Assembly (NCBI RefSeq): GCF_028890115.1
Contig: NZ_JARCJD010000010.1
Span: 1 to 64,000, forward strand
Origin: Phaeobacter sp. QD34_24
GTDB lineage: Bacteria > Pseudomonadota > Alphaproteobacteria > Rhodobacterales > Rhodobacteraceae
Length of the DNA stretch: 64,000 nucleotides
Direction of reading: 5' to 3'
The notes under the pieces were generated by a model that saw only the letters and a list, made by a program, of their open reading frames with translations, searched no databases and was not told the origin of the DNA. Position 1 is the first letter of the stretch. Each line of letters opens with the position of its first letter. Shown here piece after piece: positions 1 through 8,610 of the stretch. The position numbers and the translations under genes are program-made.

Positions 1-136
1 CAAAATGCGCGCCCTTAGGATCGGCTCAACACTGCAGCCACAAGCGCCATTGCCGCGAAAGCGGCTTCGTCCAAGGGTCGAAAGCGATGCGTTGTCATCA
101 CGAACACGCGTTCGCTTCACAGCGTGATTGGACAGA

Positions 137-955
137 TCACCCCTTCGTTGTCCGCACAGCCCGCTGATAAAGATGCCATGTCGTGTGGCCCAGGATTGGC
201 AGGGTAAAGATCAGCCCCAAAAACGCCGGAACCAGCGACAGCAGCATGGTGACCGCGATGATCGCCGCCCAGGTGAGCATGACCATCGGACTCTCCTTGA
301 CGACACGAATGGAGGTGAGCATCGCGGAAATGAAATCCATTTCCCGGTCGAGCAACATAGGCATGGCGACGACGGTCACCGAGAACAGCACTGCAGACAG
401 AAAGGCACCGACGCAGGTGCCAATGGCAAGGAAGGTCCAGCCCTCCGGCGTGAAGAATATGGTGTTCAGGAAACCGTCCAGATCCGAGAAGGACGAATCT
501 TGCAGCACGATCACAAGCACTGTCCGAAATTGGTAGAACCACACCCAGAAAATGAACAGGGTGACAAAGGCCATCCAGCCCATCTCGCGCTTGCGCTGGC
601 GGGCCATGACGGTGAGGATGTCAGACCAGCCGAAGCTCACATCGTTCTGCAGTCTGCGGGACATCTCATAAAGCCCGGCGGCGGCGAAAGGCGCGATCAG
701 CGGAAAACCCACGGAAACGGGAATGATCATCCATACCTTTCCGAGCCAGACCAGGCTCCAAACAACCAGAATCCCGAAGACCCCGTAGAACAGACCAAAG
801 AAACCACTCATGACGGGGCGTGCCAGAAAGTCGGAAAGCCCGGCCTGAAGCGACGCCTTGATATCATGCGCCGTTACCCTGTTGACCTCAGGCATGGTCG
901 ATTGCTGCGGCGCCCGATTGTCCGGTTGCGGGGAACCTGTGGTCTTGGATGTCAT
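137..955 (-). CDS. DUF2189 domain-containing integral membrane protein
   Basis: The 272-residue product has a polar N-terminus of about 50 residues followed by several hydrophobic segments, including a first one reading FFGLFYGVFGILVVWSLVWL. It matches the DUF2189 family, which has no assigned biochemical role and is often found near cytochrome oxidase genes in alphaproteobacteria (recalled, not checked). The start at 955 is chosen because GGAGG lies seven bases upstream; a longer frame reaches 1048 without a better ribosome binding site. No partner gene is visible within the window: 339 bases separate it from the next gene and it runs toward the left edge. Confidence 0.8.
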   Translation of the reverse strand: MTSKTTGSPQPDNRAPQQSTMPEVNRVTAHDIKASLQAGLSDFLARPVMSGFFGLFYGVFGILVVWSLVWLGKVWMIIPVSVGFPLIAPFAAAGLYEMSRRLQNDVSFGWSDILTVMARQRKREMGWMAFVTLFIFWVWFYQFRTVLVIVLQDSSFSDLDGFLNTIFFTPEGWTFLAIGTCVGAFLSAVLFSVTVVAMPMLLDREMDFISAMLTSIRVVKESPMVMLTWAAIIAVTMLLSLVPAFLGLIFTLPILGHTTWHLYQRAVRTTKG

Positions 956-1294
956 CTGCACGCCTCCCAAGTCAGGCCAGCACGCTGCTCCGTTGGCCAT
1001 CGAAGAGGCAATGAAAAAGGCATCCCTCTTCCACCTGTAACTTTGCATGAAGTCCGTCAGGCGGGCAAGGAGCGGACATCGCAGTAAGGCCCTGCATGCC
1101 CGGAATGATGGGTCGCACCATGGTAGACTGAAGGCATGGCACAGATTCTGAGCGGGCAGTTCGTTTAGGCGCCGCGATGCCGTTGAACTCTCTTCCCATG
1201 CGATGGCAATCGCACGGACTTCTGTCGATGGCCGGAGTGAAGACTGCCAGATCGCGGTGGCACTCGGTCTGGTGCTGGACCATGCGCCAGTGGT
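956..1294. other. intergenic stretch with no recognised gene
   Basis: This 339-base gap separates the DUF2189 gene from the end of the catabolic operon; both are read leftward. Only overlapping low-quality frames on both strands are present, none with a family signature. I see no clear hairpin followed by a T run that would terminate the operon. Confidence 0.5.
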
Positions 1295-2080
1295 TTAGGA
1301 CAGCGCGGCGGGGGCCGTTGGGACGGGCATTTCTCTCACCTGGCGCAACAGGTCGATAAAGCCCGCCACTTGGTGATCGCGGGTGCTGTAGCCCTTGTCG
1401 GCGGTGGCAGCGGAGGCATCACCCACGGTTCCGTCCGGGTTCAGGTCAGAGGCGATCCAGCCGCGGCTGATCGCGCCGGTGGGGGCGATGGGATCGCTTT
1501 CGGCCTGGGATTTGAAATCCCGTGCCTTGGACATGTCCACGCGGTCGCCCCACATTGCCAGCATCAAAGAGGTCTCGATATCGCCGCCATGGATGCCGAA
1601 GGCGCGTTCCGAGGGGCCATAGAGGCCTTCTGGATAGCCGAAGCTGCCCCACTGGCACTTGACGGCCAGCATCCCCGCTTGCACGCGCAATTCGCGCGAC
1701 AGGATGGAGATCAGGTCAAGATTGCCGCCGTGGCTGTTGATGATGACGATCTTCTTGAAGCCCGCGCGAGCGACGGAGAGACCGATCTCGGTCCAGGCGG
1801 CCAGCGCCGTGGCTGCGGTCAGGGTCAGGGTGCCCTGCGCCCAGAGGTGTTCGTTGGACTTACCGACCGCCTGAATGGGCAGGATCCATGGGTCAAGATC
1901 CTCGGGGCAGGTGGCGCGAAAGGCGTCGAGCATGCCGCTCATGATCATCGTGTCGGTGCCCACGGGAAGGTGCGGCCCGTGCTGTTCAATGGCCGCAGTG
2001 GGCAGGATCGCAATGTCCGTCTCGGGATTGATGGCTTTGAAGTCGGGGGCGCGGCGATCGGCCCAGTCCAGCTGTCTCAT
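1295..2080 (-). CDS. creatininase-family metal-dependent amidohydrolase
   Basis: This 261-residue protein belongs to the creatininase fold, a family of metal-dependent cyclic amidases and deformylases. The N-terminal block AIEQHGPHLPVGTD supplies the Glu, His and Asp metal ligands. NSHGGN near the middle and GDIET further on complete the expected metal site. The start codon directly follows the stop of the upstream oxygenase gene, so translation is coupled. As the last gene of the operon it probably performs a ring-opening or deformylation step. Known relatives include creatinine amidohydrolase, the ArfB deformylase and MftE; no substrate can be assigned here. Confidence 0.88.
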   Translation of the reverse strand: MRQLDWADRRAPDFKAINPETDIAILPTAAIEQHGPHLPVGTDTMIMSGMLDAFRATCPEDLDPWILPIQAVGKSNEHLWAQGTLTLTAATALAAWTEIGLSVARAGFKKIVIINSHGGNLDLISILSRELRVQAGMLAVKCQWGSFGYPEGLYGPSERAFGIHGGDIETSLMLAMWGDRVDMSKARDFKSQAESDPIAPTGAISRGWIASDLNPDGTVGDASAATADKGYSTRDHQVAGFIDLLRQVREMPVPTAPAALS

Positions 2081-2995
2081 TCAGGCTCCAAGGGGTTTGT
2101 AGGTCGCATCAAGGCGTGAGCGCAGGTAGTCGGCGGCGGTGATGGCGGGGTAGCGCGCCTCCCCGGTGCCGGGCAGGGCTTCGATCACGCTGTCGGGGTT
2201 GGGATCAAGGAAGAAGGCAATCGAGCGCCGCGCACGCGGCGGAGCAAGTACGCGGTGGGGCGTGGAGATATAGGTGCGGTTCGACCAGCGCATCAGGCAG
2301 TCACCGATATTGACGATGAAGGCGCCGTCAACGGCGGGCACATCCATCCAGTCTTGGCCGCGTGGTTTCACCTGTAGCCCCGGCGCGCCGTCGGTCATCA
2401 ATAGCGTGATGGAGCCATAGTCGGTATGGGCACCTGCGCCGATGCCTTCGCCGCTCGGGTCGGCGGGGTAGGAGAGCATCCGCAGCGTTGCCATCGGCGC
2501 ATCGAAATGGGCGTCGAAATAGTCGAGCGGCAGGCCAAGATCGGCGGCAAAGGCGCGATGGAGCGCGATGCCCATGGATTGCACCGCGTCGAAATAGGCG
2601 AGCGCGGTGGCTTTGAACCCGGGCAGATCGGGCCAGATATTGACCCCGCGAAATGGCTCGCCCGCCAGCACGCGGGGATCATCGGGGGCAAGGTCGAAGC
2701 CGACATTGAAGGCCTGTTTCTGGTCGATTTGCCCCGAGGTCTCGTCCAGGCTTTCGGTGCCCATGGCGGCCCAGCCGCGGTTGTGGGGGTTGTTCGAGAT
2801 GGCCAGCGGGCGCTTCTGCGCGTCGGGAAGGGCAAAGAAGGCGTCGGCCTGCTGGAACATCTGCGCGATCAGCTCCGCTGCCACGGGGTGGTTTTCGATG
2901 ACAAAGAACCCGTGGTCGCGACAGGTCCTGCCGAGTTTGGCGGCAAAGCTCTCGGGGCTTTGGAGGAACTCGCCCCAGTCAAGGATCGGAACCAT
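2081..2995 (-). CDS. isopenicillin N synthase-like 2OG-Fe(II) oxygenase
   Basis: The 304-residue product has the two-domain layout of non-heme iron oxygenases: an N-terminal DIOX_N region beginning VPILDWGEF and a C-terminal jelly roll. Visible active-site elements are HTDYGS (first His and Asp ligands), a second His in TPHRVL, and an Arg-Ser pair (ARRSIAFF) typical of 2-oxoglutarate binding. The start at 2995 follows AAAGGA by six bases; an upstream in-frame ATG at 3010 overlaps that site and is less likely. Thymine 7-hydroxylase belongs to this family, which fits the deaminase-like neighbour, but substrate identity is inference. A second, divergent member lies at 10132-11121. Confidence 0.87.
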   Translation of the reverse strand: MVPILDWGEFLQSPESFAAKLGRTCRDHGFFVIENHPVAAELIAQMFQQADAFFALPDAQKRPLAISNNPHNRGWAAMGTESLDETSGQIDQKQAFNVGFDLAPDDPRVLAGEPFRGVNIWPDLPGFKATALAYFDAVQSMGIALHRAFAADLGLPLDYFDAHFDAPMATLRMLSYPADPSGEGIGAGAHTDYGSITLLMTDGAPGLQVKPRGQDWMDVPAVDGAFIVNIGDCLMRWSNRTYISTPHRVLAPPRARRSIAFFLDPNPDSVIEALPGTGEARYPAITAADYLRSRLDATYKPLGA

Positions 2996-3013
2996 GCTGT
3001 GTCCTTTCAATGC

Positions 3014-3616
3014 TTAGGCGCGCAACAGGCGGTCGACCTTGGCGCCGACCCGCTTGAGGTGCCTGGCGCGACTCTCAGGGGTGGAGCTGTCCATGCGGTA
3101 GTGGGCGGCAAAGGCGGTGCGGCAGGTTCTGGCGCAGATCAGCCTCAGCCCGCGCAACAATGTGCGCCGCCCCGGCGCGCCGATGAACCAGGTCAAATGC
3201 CGACTGGCGCCGCAGGTTGTGAAGACGCCAAGGCGGGTGATGTGGGTGAGGGCGGGGCGGATGTCACCGCCTTCCGGGGGCGGCAGGTGGAAGGCCACGC
3301 CTGAGACCAGCACGCGGTCGAGCCAGCCTTTCAGCATCGCCGGCAGCCCATACCACCATGTCGGGTAGACAAAGATCAGCGTGTCGCACCATTTGAGCGC
3401 CTCGCAATGCTCCTCGACGCCTTTCTGATTGAGGTACTCATCCTCTATGAACTCCAGCCCCTGGGCGCTCAGGCGTGGATCGAACCCGCTTGCATAAAGG
3501 TCGATGAGGCGCGCCTCGGCACCTGCCGCCTTGATGCGCTCCATCACCAGATCGCGGATCGCGGCGTTGTAGCTCTGGGTGCGGGGATGGGCGTAGACGA
3601 CGAGGACCCGCATCAA
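3014..3616 (-). CDS. NAD(P)H-dependent quinone/flavin oxidoreductase (flavodoxin fold), copy 1
   Basis: This 200-residue protein is of the NAD(P)H dehydrogenase (quinone) / KefF type. It opens with a beta strand and FMN-binding loop (VVYAHPRTQSYN) and carries the family signature FVYPTWWYGLPAMLKGWLDRV-like block around residues 75-100. Such enzymes transfer two electrons from NAD(P)H through FMN to quinones or other acceptors. Its start overlaps the stop of the upstream paralogue by four bases (ATGA). It shares the signature and size with that paralogue but diverges in the C-terminal third, suggesting a heteromer or two sequential reductions. Confidence 0.82.
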   Translation of the reverse strand: MMRVLVVYAHPRTQSYNAAIRDLVMERIKAAGAEARLIDLYASGFDPRLSAQGLEFIEDEYLNQKGVEEHCEALKWCDTLIFVYPTWWYGLPAMLKGWLDRVLVSGVAFHLPPPEGGDIRPALTHITRLGVFTTCGASRHLTWFIGAPGRRTLLRGLRLICARTCRTAFAAHYRMDSSTPESRARHLKRVGAKVDRLLRA

Positions 3617-4194
3617 AACGCCTCCATCTCGCGGCGCACGTGCTCAAGGTGCGCGGTCAGTTGCGGCTCTGTGTTGTTGTTCATATCGTAAAGCGCGATG
3701 TAGCGTTTCCTGGGCATCCCGCAGGCATACCAGACGTGGCGGGTGACGCATTTTCGCGGCGGATCACCATTGAGAAACGCGCGAAACCGCGTGCCGCCGT
3801 AGGTGGTGCATGCGGCGAGTTTCTTGATGTTGGTAAGGCCGGGGCGGACACCTCCATGGGCCAGTTTGAAGCTGACCCCGGGCAGGAAGACCCTGTCGAG
3901 AAAGCCCTTGAGAATGGCGGGGTAACCGAAGTTCCAGACGGGGAAGACCATGACCATCGCCTCCGCGGCCTGAAGCCTTTCGACATAGGGGCGGACAGGC
4001 TCGATGTTGCTCGGCTCGTCGTGATATTCGCGCCGCTCGATTTCCGAGAGCACGGGGTAGAACCCTTCGGCATTGAGATCGAGATCATCGACCTCGTGGC
4101 CCTGGGCCGTCAGCGTATCGACCACCACCCGATGCACCGCAGCATTATAGCTGTCGGGGACGGGGTGGGCGAAGAGGACGAGAACGCGCATCAC
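3613..4194 (-). CDS. NAD(P)H-dependent quinone/flavin oxidoreductase (flavodoxin fold), copy 2
   Basis: This 193-residue paralogue of the following gene has the loop LFAHPVPDSYN at the N-terminus and FPVWNFGYPAILKGFLDRV-type sequence at the expected flavin/dimer region. It overlaps the upstream FAD-oxidase gene by four bases and the downstream paralogue by four bases, so the three are translationally coupled. A cytosolic FMN reductase role is likely from the family; the acceptor is unknown. Tandem duplication within a catabolic operon suggests either product removal (quinone detoxification) or a dedicated reductive step. Confidence 0.82.
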   Translation of the reverse strand: MMRVLVLFAHPVPDSYNAAVHRVVVDTLTAQGHEVDDLDLNAEGFYPVLSEIERREYHDEPSNIEPVRPYVERLQAAEAMVMVFPVWNFGYPAILKGFLDRVFLPGVSFKLAHGGVRPGLTNIKKLAACTTYGGTRFRAFLNGDPPRKCVTRHVWYACGMPRKRYIALYDMNNNTEPQLTAHLEHVRREMEAF

Positions 4195-5615
4195 GCGTCC
4201 TCCGTGGGCAAGGGCGTCATGCCCGGATAGGCGTAGATGTCCTTGAAATCGAAATCGGGGGTCTCAAACGAGATCATCTTGCCAGGGTTCAATAGCCCTT
4301 TTGGATCGGCCTCTTTCTTGAAGGACAGTTGGCGTTCGTCGGAGTGTTGGCGCCCGCCCTCTTCCAGCGTGTAGCGGTGCGGGTTGAAGATCAGCGCGCC
4401 CGCCTCCTCGTGGATGCGGATGATCTCGTCAAGGCGCTCTTCCGTGGTGAACTTGACCATCGTCAGGCCCGCGAAGGCGACCTTGCCGTTCATGCGGATG
4501 GCCTCGAGGTGCTGGATCAGCTCATCGCCGAACGCGGCGCGGATCTTCTCGATCAGTTCCTTGTGGTCGGGGAAGCCGTAGCGCACTTGCAGATAGGTGA
4601 TCTCGGGGTTCACCTTAAGCGCGCGCAGGGTGGTGTGGTTCCAGCCGTACTCAAACGCAACGCCAGGGCTGCGGGGCCAGTCGTTGTCGTCGGAGCGGTA
4701 GATCAGGCTGAGGTCGTCGCGGCGGCCAAGGTAGGTGATCAGCGCATCCATCGCATGGGGGGCGACCATCAGCCCGACCATGTGATCGTCCTCTTCCACA
4801 TAGGCTTCCATGCGTTTGAAATAGGCCTTCGCCGTTGGCGCCTCGAAGACGGAGGCGAGTTTCAGCAGGATGCCGTCCTCATTGGCGAGGTCTTCGGCGC
4901 AGGTCATGGCCGCACCGAAGTCTTTGGTTGTGATGAAGCAATGCACCCAGTCGTAGGCGGGCGCGAGCGGCAGCTCGAGCTCGGTGATGATGCCGTTGGT
5001 GCCGTAGCCGTGGGAGACGCGGGCCAGTTCCTCGCCGCGAAACTCGAGGATGCGGGGCTCTTCCTCCATGGTCACAACGCGCAGACGGATGATGTTGCCG
5101 AGGTCGCGAAGCTGGCCCCAAGTGACGGAGCCGACCCCGCCCGAGCCGCCCGCGACGAAGCCGCCAACGGTGGCCGTGGCCCATGTCGAGGGCATCATGC
5201 GAGACTCGTATCCACAGGCTTCGATGCAATGGGCGTCGAGATCCTTGAGCACACAGCCCGGTTCGACAATGACCCGCCCCGGCTCGCAGGAGATGACCTT
5301 GTTCATATGGACCAGATGCATCACGCAGCCGCCGCGTATGGGCATGGCCTGGCCGTAGTTGCCCGTGCCTGCACCACGGGTGGTGACCGGCACGTTGTGG
5401 GCGTAGCAGGTCTTGAGCACCTCGATCACCTCGGCCTCGGATTTCGGGCGCACGACGAAGTCGGCCACGAGGTGATCCATGCGGGTCTTGAGCACGGGGG
5501 AGTACCAGAAGAAATCGCGCGAGGCGCGTTTGATCGCGTTCTCGTTTTCCTCGATGTCGAGGTGGGCAAGGGCGGCTTTGGCGGCGGCGATGTCGGGGGT
5601 GGGAAGGGTCGTCAT
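4191..5615 (-). CDS. FAD-binding (PCMH-type) oxidoreductase
   Basis: The 474-residue product is a flavoprotein oxidase/dehydrogenase of the FAD_binding_4 type, the fold of glycolate oxidase GlcD and D-lactate dehydrogenases. The N-terminal half holds the FAD pyrophosphate-binding region RGAGTGNYGQ, and a Gly-rich stretch near residue 165 (FVAGGSGGVGS) follows. The C-terminus has NPGKM, the usual end of this family. I start it at 5615, two bases beyond the stop of the amidohydrolase gene, with GAGG just upstream inside that gene; an in-frame ATG at 5684 would overlap the amidohydrolase by about 70 bases. It probably oxidises an alcohol or hydroxy-acid pathway intermediate. Confidence 0.85.
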   Translation of the reverse strand: MTTLPTPDIAAAKAALAHLDIEENENAIKRASRDFFWYSPVLKTRMDHLVADFVVRPKSEAEVIEVLKTCYAHNVPVTTRGAGTGNYGQAMPIRGGCVMHLVHMNKVISCEPGRVIVEPGCVLKDLDAHCIEACGYESRMMPSTWATATVGGFVAGGSGGVGSVTWGQLRDLGNIIRLRVVTMEEEPRILEFRGEELARVSHGYGTNGIITELELPLAPAYDWVHCFITTKDFGAAMTCAEDLANEDGILLKLASVFEAPTAKAYFKRMEAYVEEDDHMVGLMVAPHAMDALITYLGRRDDLSLIYRSDDNDWPRSPGVAFEYGWNHTTLRALKVNPEITYLQVRYGFPDHKELIEKIRAAFGDELIQHLEAIRMNGKVAFAGLTMVKFTTEERLDEIIRIHEEAGALIFNPHRYTLEEGGRQHSDERQLSFKKEADPKGLLNPGKMISFETPDFDFKDIYAYPGMTPLPTEDA

Positions 5616-5616
5616 G

Positions 5617-6891
5617 TCAGGCCTCAAAAAGGTGGTCGAGTTCAGCGTAGTCGGGCAGGGTGCGATCGATCTGGACCCCGTCACGCAGCACGATGCGGTC
5701 GGATTGCGGGCGGGCCATCAGCTCGGTCCAGGTGCGGGCGCGGGCGATGACAAGATCAGCAGGGGCGCCCGGGATGATCTGCCCCACGTCGAGGCCCATG
5801 GCAGCTGCAGGGGTCGCGGTGAAGGCATTGAACCAGTCGGTATCGGAGTGATCGAGATGGGCAATGCGGGTCGCCTCGCGCATCACTTCCAGCATGTCGA
5901 GATCGCCATAGGCGTAGAAGGGATCGCGGGTGTTGTCGGAGGCAAAGCTCACGGGGATGCCCCGGGCCTTCATCTCGTGGACGAGGGTGACGCCGCGCCC
6001 GCGTGGGGTACGGCCCGTATTGCGGTCTTGCAGATACATGTTGCACATCGGTAGGCTGACCACGTCCAGCCCCGCTTCGGCGACCTTGTCGAGCGTGTCA
6101 AGCGCGCGGGCCTCCGCTTGGGTCGAGAGCGAGCAGAGGTGGCCAACCTGCACCCGGCCCGAATAGCCCGTGGCCAGTTTCGCATCGCAAATGTCGCGCA
6201 GGGTCTCGAAACTGGGGTCCATCGTCTCATCAACGTGGAAGTCGGTGTCGAGGCCACGCTCGGCGGCGATTTCGAAGAAGCGGCGCAAAAAGGCATCAAG
6301 CCCGTCCATGGGCAGCGTGACCATGCCCAGCACGCCGCCATGTTCAGCCACCAGATCGGCGGTGCGCAGGAAGCGGCCGTCGATATCGGTGACGATGGAG
6401 GTGGAGAGCGACGATCCTTGCAGCGTGATTTTCCCCGCCCATTTCTCGCGCAGTTCAGACAGCACCGGCCAGGAAATCTCGTCCTGCGGCGGGATGCAAT
6501 CGAGGTGGGTCCGGATCGCCTTGGTGCCATGAGCATAGGCGCAGCGCAGGGAGAAATCGGCGCGGGTAAAGACGTCCTCGGCCTTCCAGTTGGCGTGATC
6601 CTCGGCGACCGTGTCCTTTGCGCCCCAGAAGGTGCCGTCCGGATTGGAGGCGCGCGGCAGGATGTGGCCCTTGTCGAGGTGGGTGTGGGCATCGACGAAG
6701 GCGGGCATGACGAATGCGCCCTTCATGTCGATGATTTCGATGCCCTCGGGCACGGTGCCGATGGCGGCGATCTTGCCGTCCTGCACGGTGATCGACGTGC
6801 GGGTCAGATCGCCCTCTTGGCCAAGCGCGCAGGTGGGGAGGGTCACGTTTTGGAGCGTGAATTCGCCCGTGGGAAGTGTCTTGAAGTCCAT
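5617..6891 (-). CDS. cytosine deaminase-like amidohydrolase
   Basis: This 424-residue TIM-barrel amidohydrolase carries the metal-binding HTHLDKG motif near residue 68, a catalytic HVDE segment, a GHLCSLS strand and the late Asp in SDNTRDPF. That last motif is characteristic of the bacterial cytosine deaminase (CodA) subgroup. The family hydrolyses exocyclic amines or ring C-N bonds of pyrimidines, triazines and creatinine-like compounds. It starts three bases after the ABC permease stop. Adjacency to an NMT1/THI5-type importer suggests the imported compound is a pyrimidine-like nitrogen heterocycle; the exact substrate is not deducible. Confidence 0.87.
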   Translation of the reverse strand: MDFKTLPTGEFTLQNVTLPTCALGQEGDLTRTSITVQDGKIAAIGTVPEGIEIIDMKGAFVMPAFVDAHTHLDKGHILPRASNPDGTFWGAKDTVAEDHANWKAEDVFTRADFSLRCAYAHGTKAIRTHLDCIPPQDEISWPVLSELREKWAGKITLQGSSLSTSIVTDIDGRFLRTADLVAEHGGVLGMVTLPMDGLDAFLRRFFEIAAERGLDTDFHVDETMDPSFETLRDICDAKLATGYSGRVQVGHLCSLSTQAEARALDTLDKVAEAGLDVVSLPMCNMYLQDRNTGRTPRGRGVTLVHEMKARGIPVSFASDNTRDPFYAYGDLDMLEVMREATRIAHLDHSDTDWFNAFTATPAAAMGLDVGQIIPGAPADLVIARARTWTELMARPQSDRIVLRDGVQIDRTLPDYAELDHLFEA

Positions 6892-6894
6892 GGG

Positions 6895-7773
6895 TTAGTC
6901 TCGTTTGAGGGCGCTTTCGTGCCAGCGGAAAAGGAGGAGATGGGAGATCAGGCTCATCAGGCCGAAGATCACGACCCCCATGACGGAGATCAGGATCAGC
7001 GCCCCATAGAGCCGTCCGAAGTTGAAGCGGTAGGAGGCTTCGAGCAGGGTGGAGGCAAGGCCCAGACCCGTGCCAGAACGGCCGATGACGAACTCGGCGA
7101 CCACCGCCCCGATCAGCGCCAGCCCGCCCGCGATCTTCAGCCCGCCGAGGAAGTAGGGCAGGGCGGAAGGGGCTGCGAGAAAGCGCAGGCGCTGCCAGCG
7201 GGTCGCGCCATAGATCGAGAAGAGGTCTTCGAGATTATGGTCGGTCGATTTCAGCCCGATGGTCGTGTTCGACAGGATCGGGAAGAAGGCGACGATCCAG
7301 GCGCAGAGCAGGGCCGCAAGAAAGGCACTGTCGACGTAGATCTGCAACAGCGGCGCAATGGCGACCACGGGGGTGACCTGCAGGATCACCGCGTAGGGAA
7401 ACATCGCCATCTCGACCCAGCGGGACTGGGTGAAGGCCACGGCAATGGAAAGCCCGCCGAACACGGCGAGCAGGAGCGCAAGCAGCGTGAGCCGCCCCGT
7501 GGTGACCATTGCAGGCCAGAGCAGCGCCCAATCCTCGACCAGCGTCTTGGCGATCAGCAGCGGCGAGGGAAGGATGTAATGAGGGATTTCGGCGAGGGTC
7601 ACATAGGCCTGCCAGCCGCCGATGAAGGCGACCATGACGAGCGAGGGCAACAGCCAGCGGGCAATGGCGGCCACCTTGGCGCGGCGGGCCCGGCGTTCTT
7701 CGTCAAGATCGATGGCGGGTTTGGCAGAGCTGTCTGGGGCGGTGGTATCGGGGAGGGTGTCTGTCGCGCTCAT
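6895..7773 (-). CDS. ABC transporter permease (SsuC/ThiX type)
   Basis: The 292-residue inner-membrane permease has a charged N-terminal tail of about 45 residues and about six membrane-spanning segments. The cytoplasmic EAA loop reads roughly IYGATRWQRLRFLAAPSALP. This architecture is that of nitrate/sulfonate/taurine and pyrimidine-precursor importers. It overlaps the ATPase gene by four bases (ATGA) and precedes the amidohydrolase by three bases, so importer and enzyme are co-expressed. Confidence 0.9.
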   Translation of the reverse strand: MSATDTLPDTTAPDSSAKPAIDLDEERRARRAKVAAIARWLLPSLVMVAFIGGWQAYVTLAEIPHYILPSPLLIAKTLVEDWALLWPAMVTTGRLTLLALLLAVFGGLSIAVAFTQSRWVEMAMFPYAVILQVTPVVAIAPLLQIYVDSAFLAALLCAWIVAFFPILSNTTIGLKSTDHNLEDLFSIYGATRWQRLRFLAAPSALPYFLGGLKIAGGLALIGAVVAEFVIGRSGTGLGLASTLLEASYRFNFGRLYGALILISVMGVVIFGLMSLISHLLLFRWHESALKRD

Positions 7774-8555
7774 GCGGCGACCTCCATGGCAAAATGCAGC
7801 GCATCCGAAGCCTCGCGCGCATAGGCGGTGTATTCCGGCGAGGTGCGGAACGCTTCGGTGCGCGGGTAGGGGGCGGCGACCTCAAGCTCGCGGATGACAC
7901 GGCCCGGGCGTGCGGCCATGACCACGATGCGGTCCGACAGAAAGACGGATTCAAAGACGGAGTGGGTGACGAAAACAACCGTGCAGCCCACGGCATCGCG
8001 GAGCGCCAGGAGGTCGTTGTTGAGCTTGTGGCGGCTGATCTCGTCAAGCGCCGCGAAAGGCTCGTCCATCAGGATCAGGCGCGGTTTGGTGACCATTGCG
8101 CGGGCGATGGAGACGCGCATCTTCATGCCGCCCGACAGTTCGCGCGGATAGGCGTTTTGGAATTTCTCGAGACCGACGAGCTTGAGCGCGGCCAGCACCT
8201 CGTCCTTCACCTGCCCATAGGTCTTGCCGCGCAGGCGGTAGGGCAGCCAGACATTGTCCTTGATCCGGGCCCAGGGCATCAGGGTCGGCTCTTGGAAGAC
8301 GACACCGAGGTCGCCCTCGCCTTGTCCGCCCTGCCAGGTGATGGAGCCGGAGGTCGGGTGCATCAGCCCCGCGATCAGGCGCAGCGCTGTGGACTTGCCA
8401 CAGCCCGAGGGGCCGAGGAGGGAGATGAAATCGCCCTGATTGACGGTGAGATTCATGTCGTTGAGCGCGATGACATTGCCGCGGAAGGTCTTGTTGATGT
8501 GCGTCATCTTCAGTAGCTCGGGGCGCTCGCCCAGAGGGGCACGTTTGAGGGGCAT
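7770..8555 (-). CDS. ABC transporter ATP-binding protein (SsuB/TauB type)
   Basis: This 261-residue ATPase shows Walker A GPSGCGKST near residue 49, a Q-loop in VVFQEPTLMPW, the signature LSGGM, and Walker B ILMDEPFAALDE followed by the H-loop VFVTHS. GGAGACC sits just upstream of the start. It energises the adjacent permease; substrate-binding protein, ATPase and permease lie in that order, forming a complete importer. Confidence 0.93.
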   Translation of the reverse strand: MPLKRAPLGERPELLKMTHINKTFRGNVIALNDMNLTVNQGDFISLLGPSGCGKSTALRLIAGLMHPTSGSITWQGGQGEGDLGVVFQEPTLMPWARIKDNVWLPYRLRGKTYGQVKDEVLAALKLVGLEKFQNAYPRELSGGMKMRVSIARAMVTKPRLILMDEPFAALDEISRHKLNNDLLALRDAVGCTVVFVTHSVFESVFLSDRIVVMAARPGRVIRELEVAAPYPRTEAFRTSPEYTAYAREASDALHFAMEVAA

Positions 8556-8610
8556 TGGTGGTCTCCGAAAACGGGGGGCGCAGCGCGCGCCCCCTTGGTG
8601 GTGGGGCGGC

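Noticed and set aside
15-98. Possible 27-residue leftward ORF (MTTHRFRPLDEAAF...) at the left edge
   Set aside because: No ribosome binding site and no family; the window edge prevents context.
128-1087. Long plus-strand frame opposite the DUF2189 gene
   Set aside because: It is antisense to a clear membrane-protein gene and is compositionally odd (His/Gln/Arg-rich), a product of GC-rich third positions.
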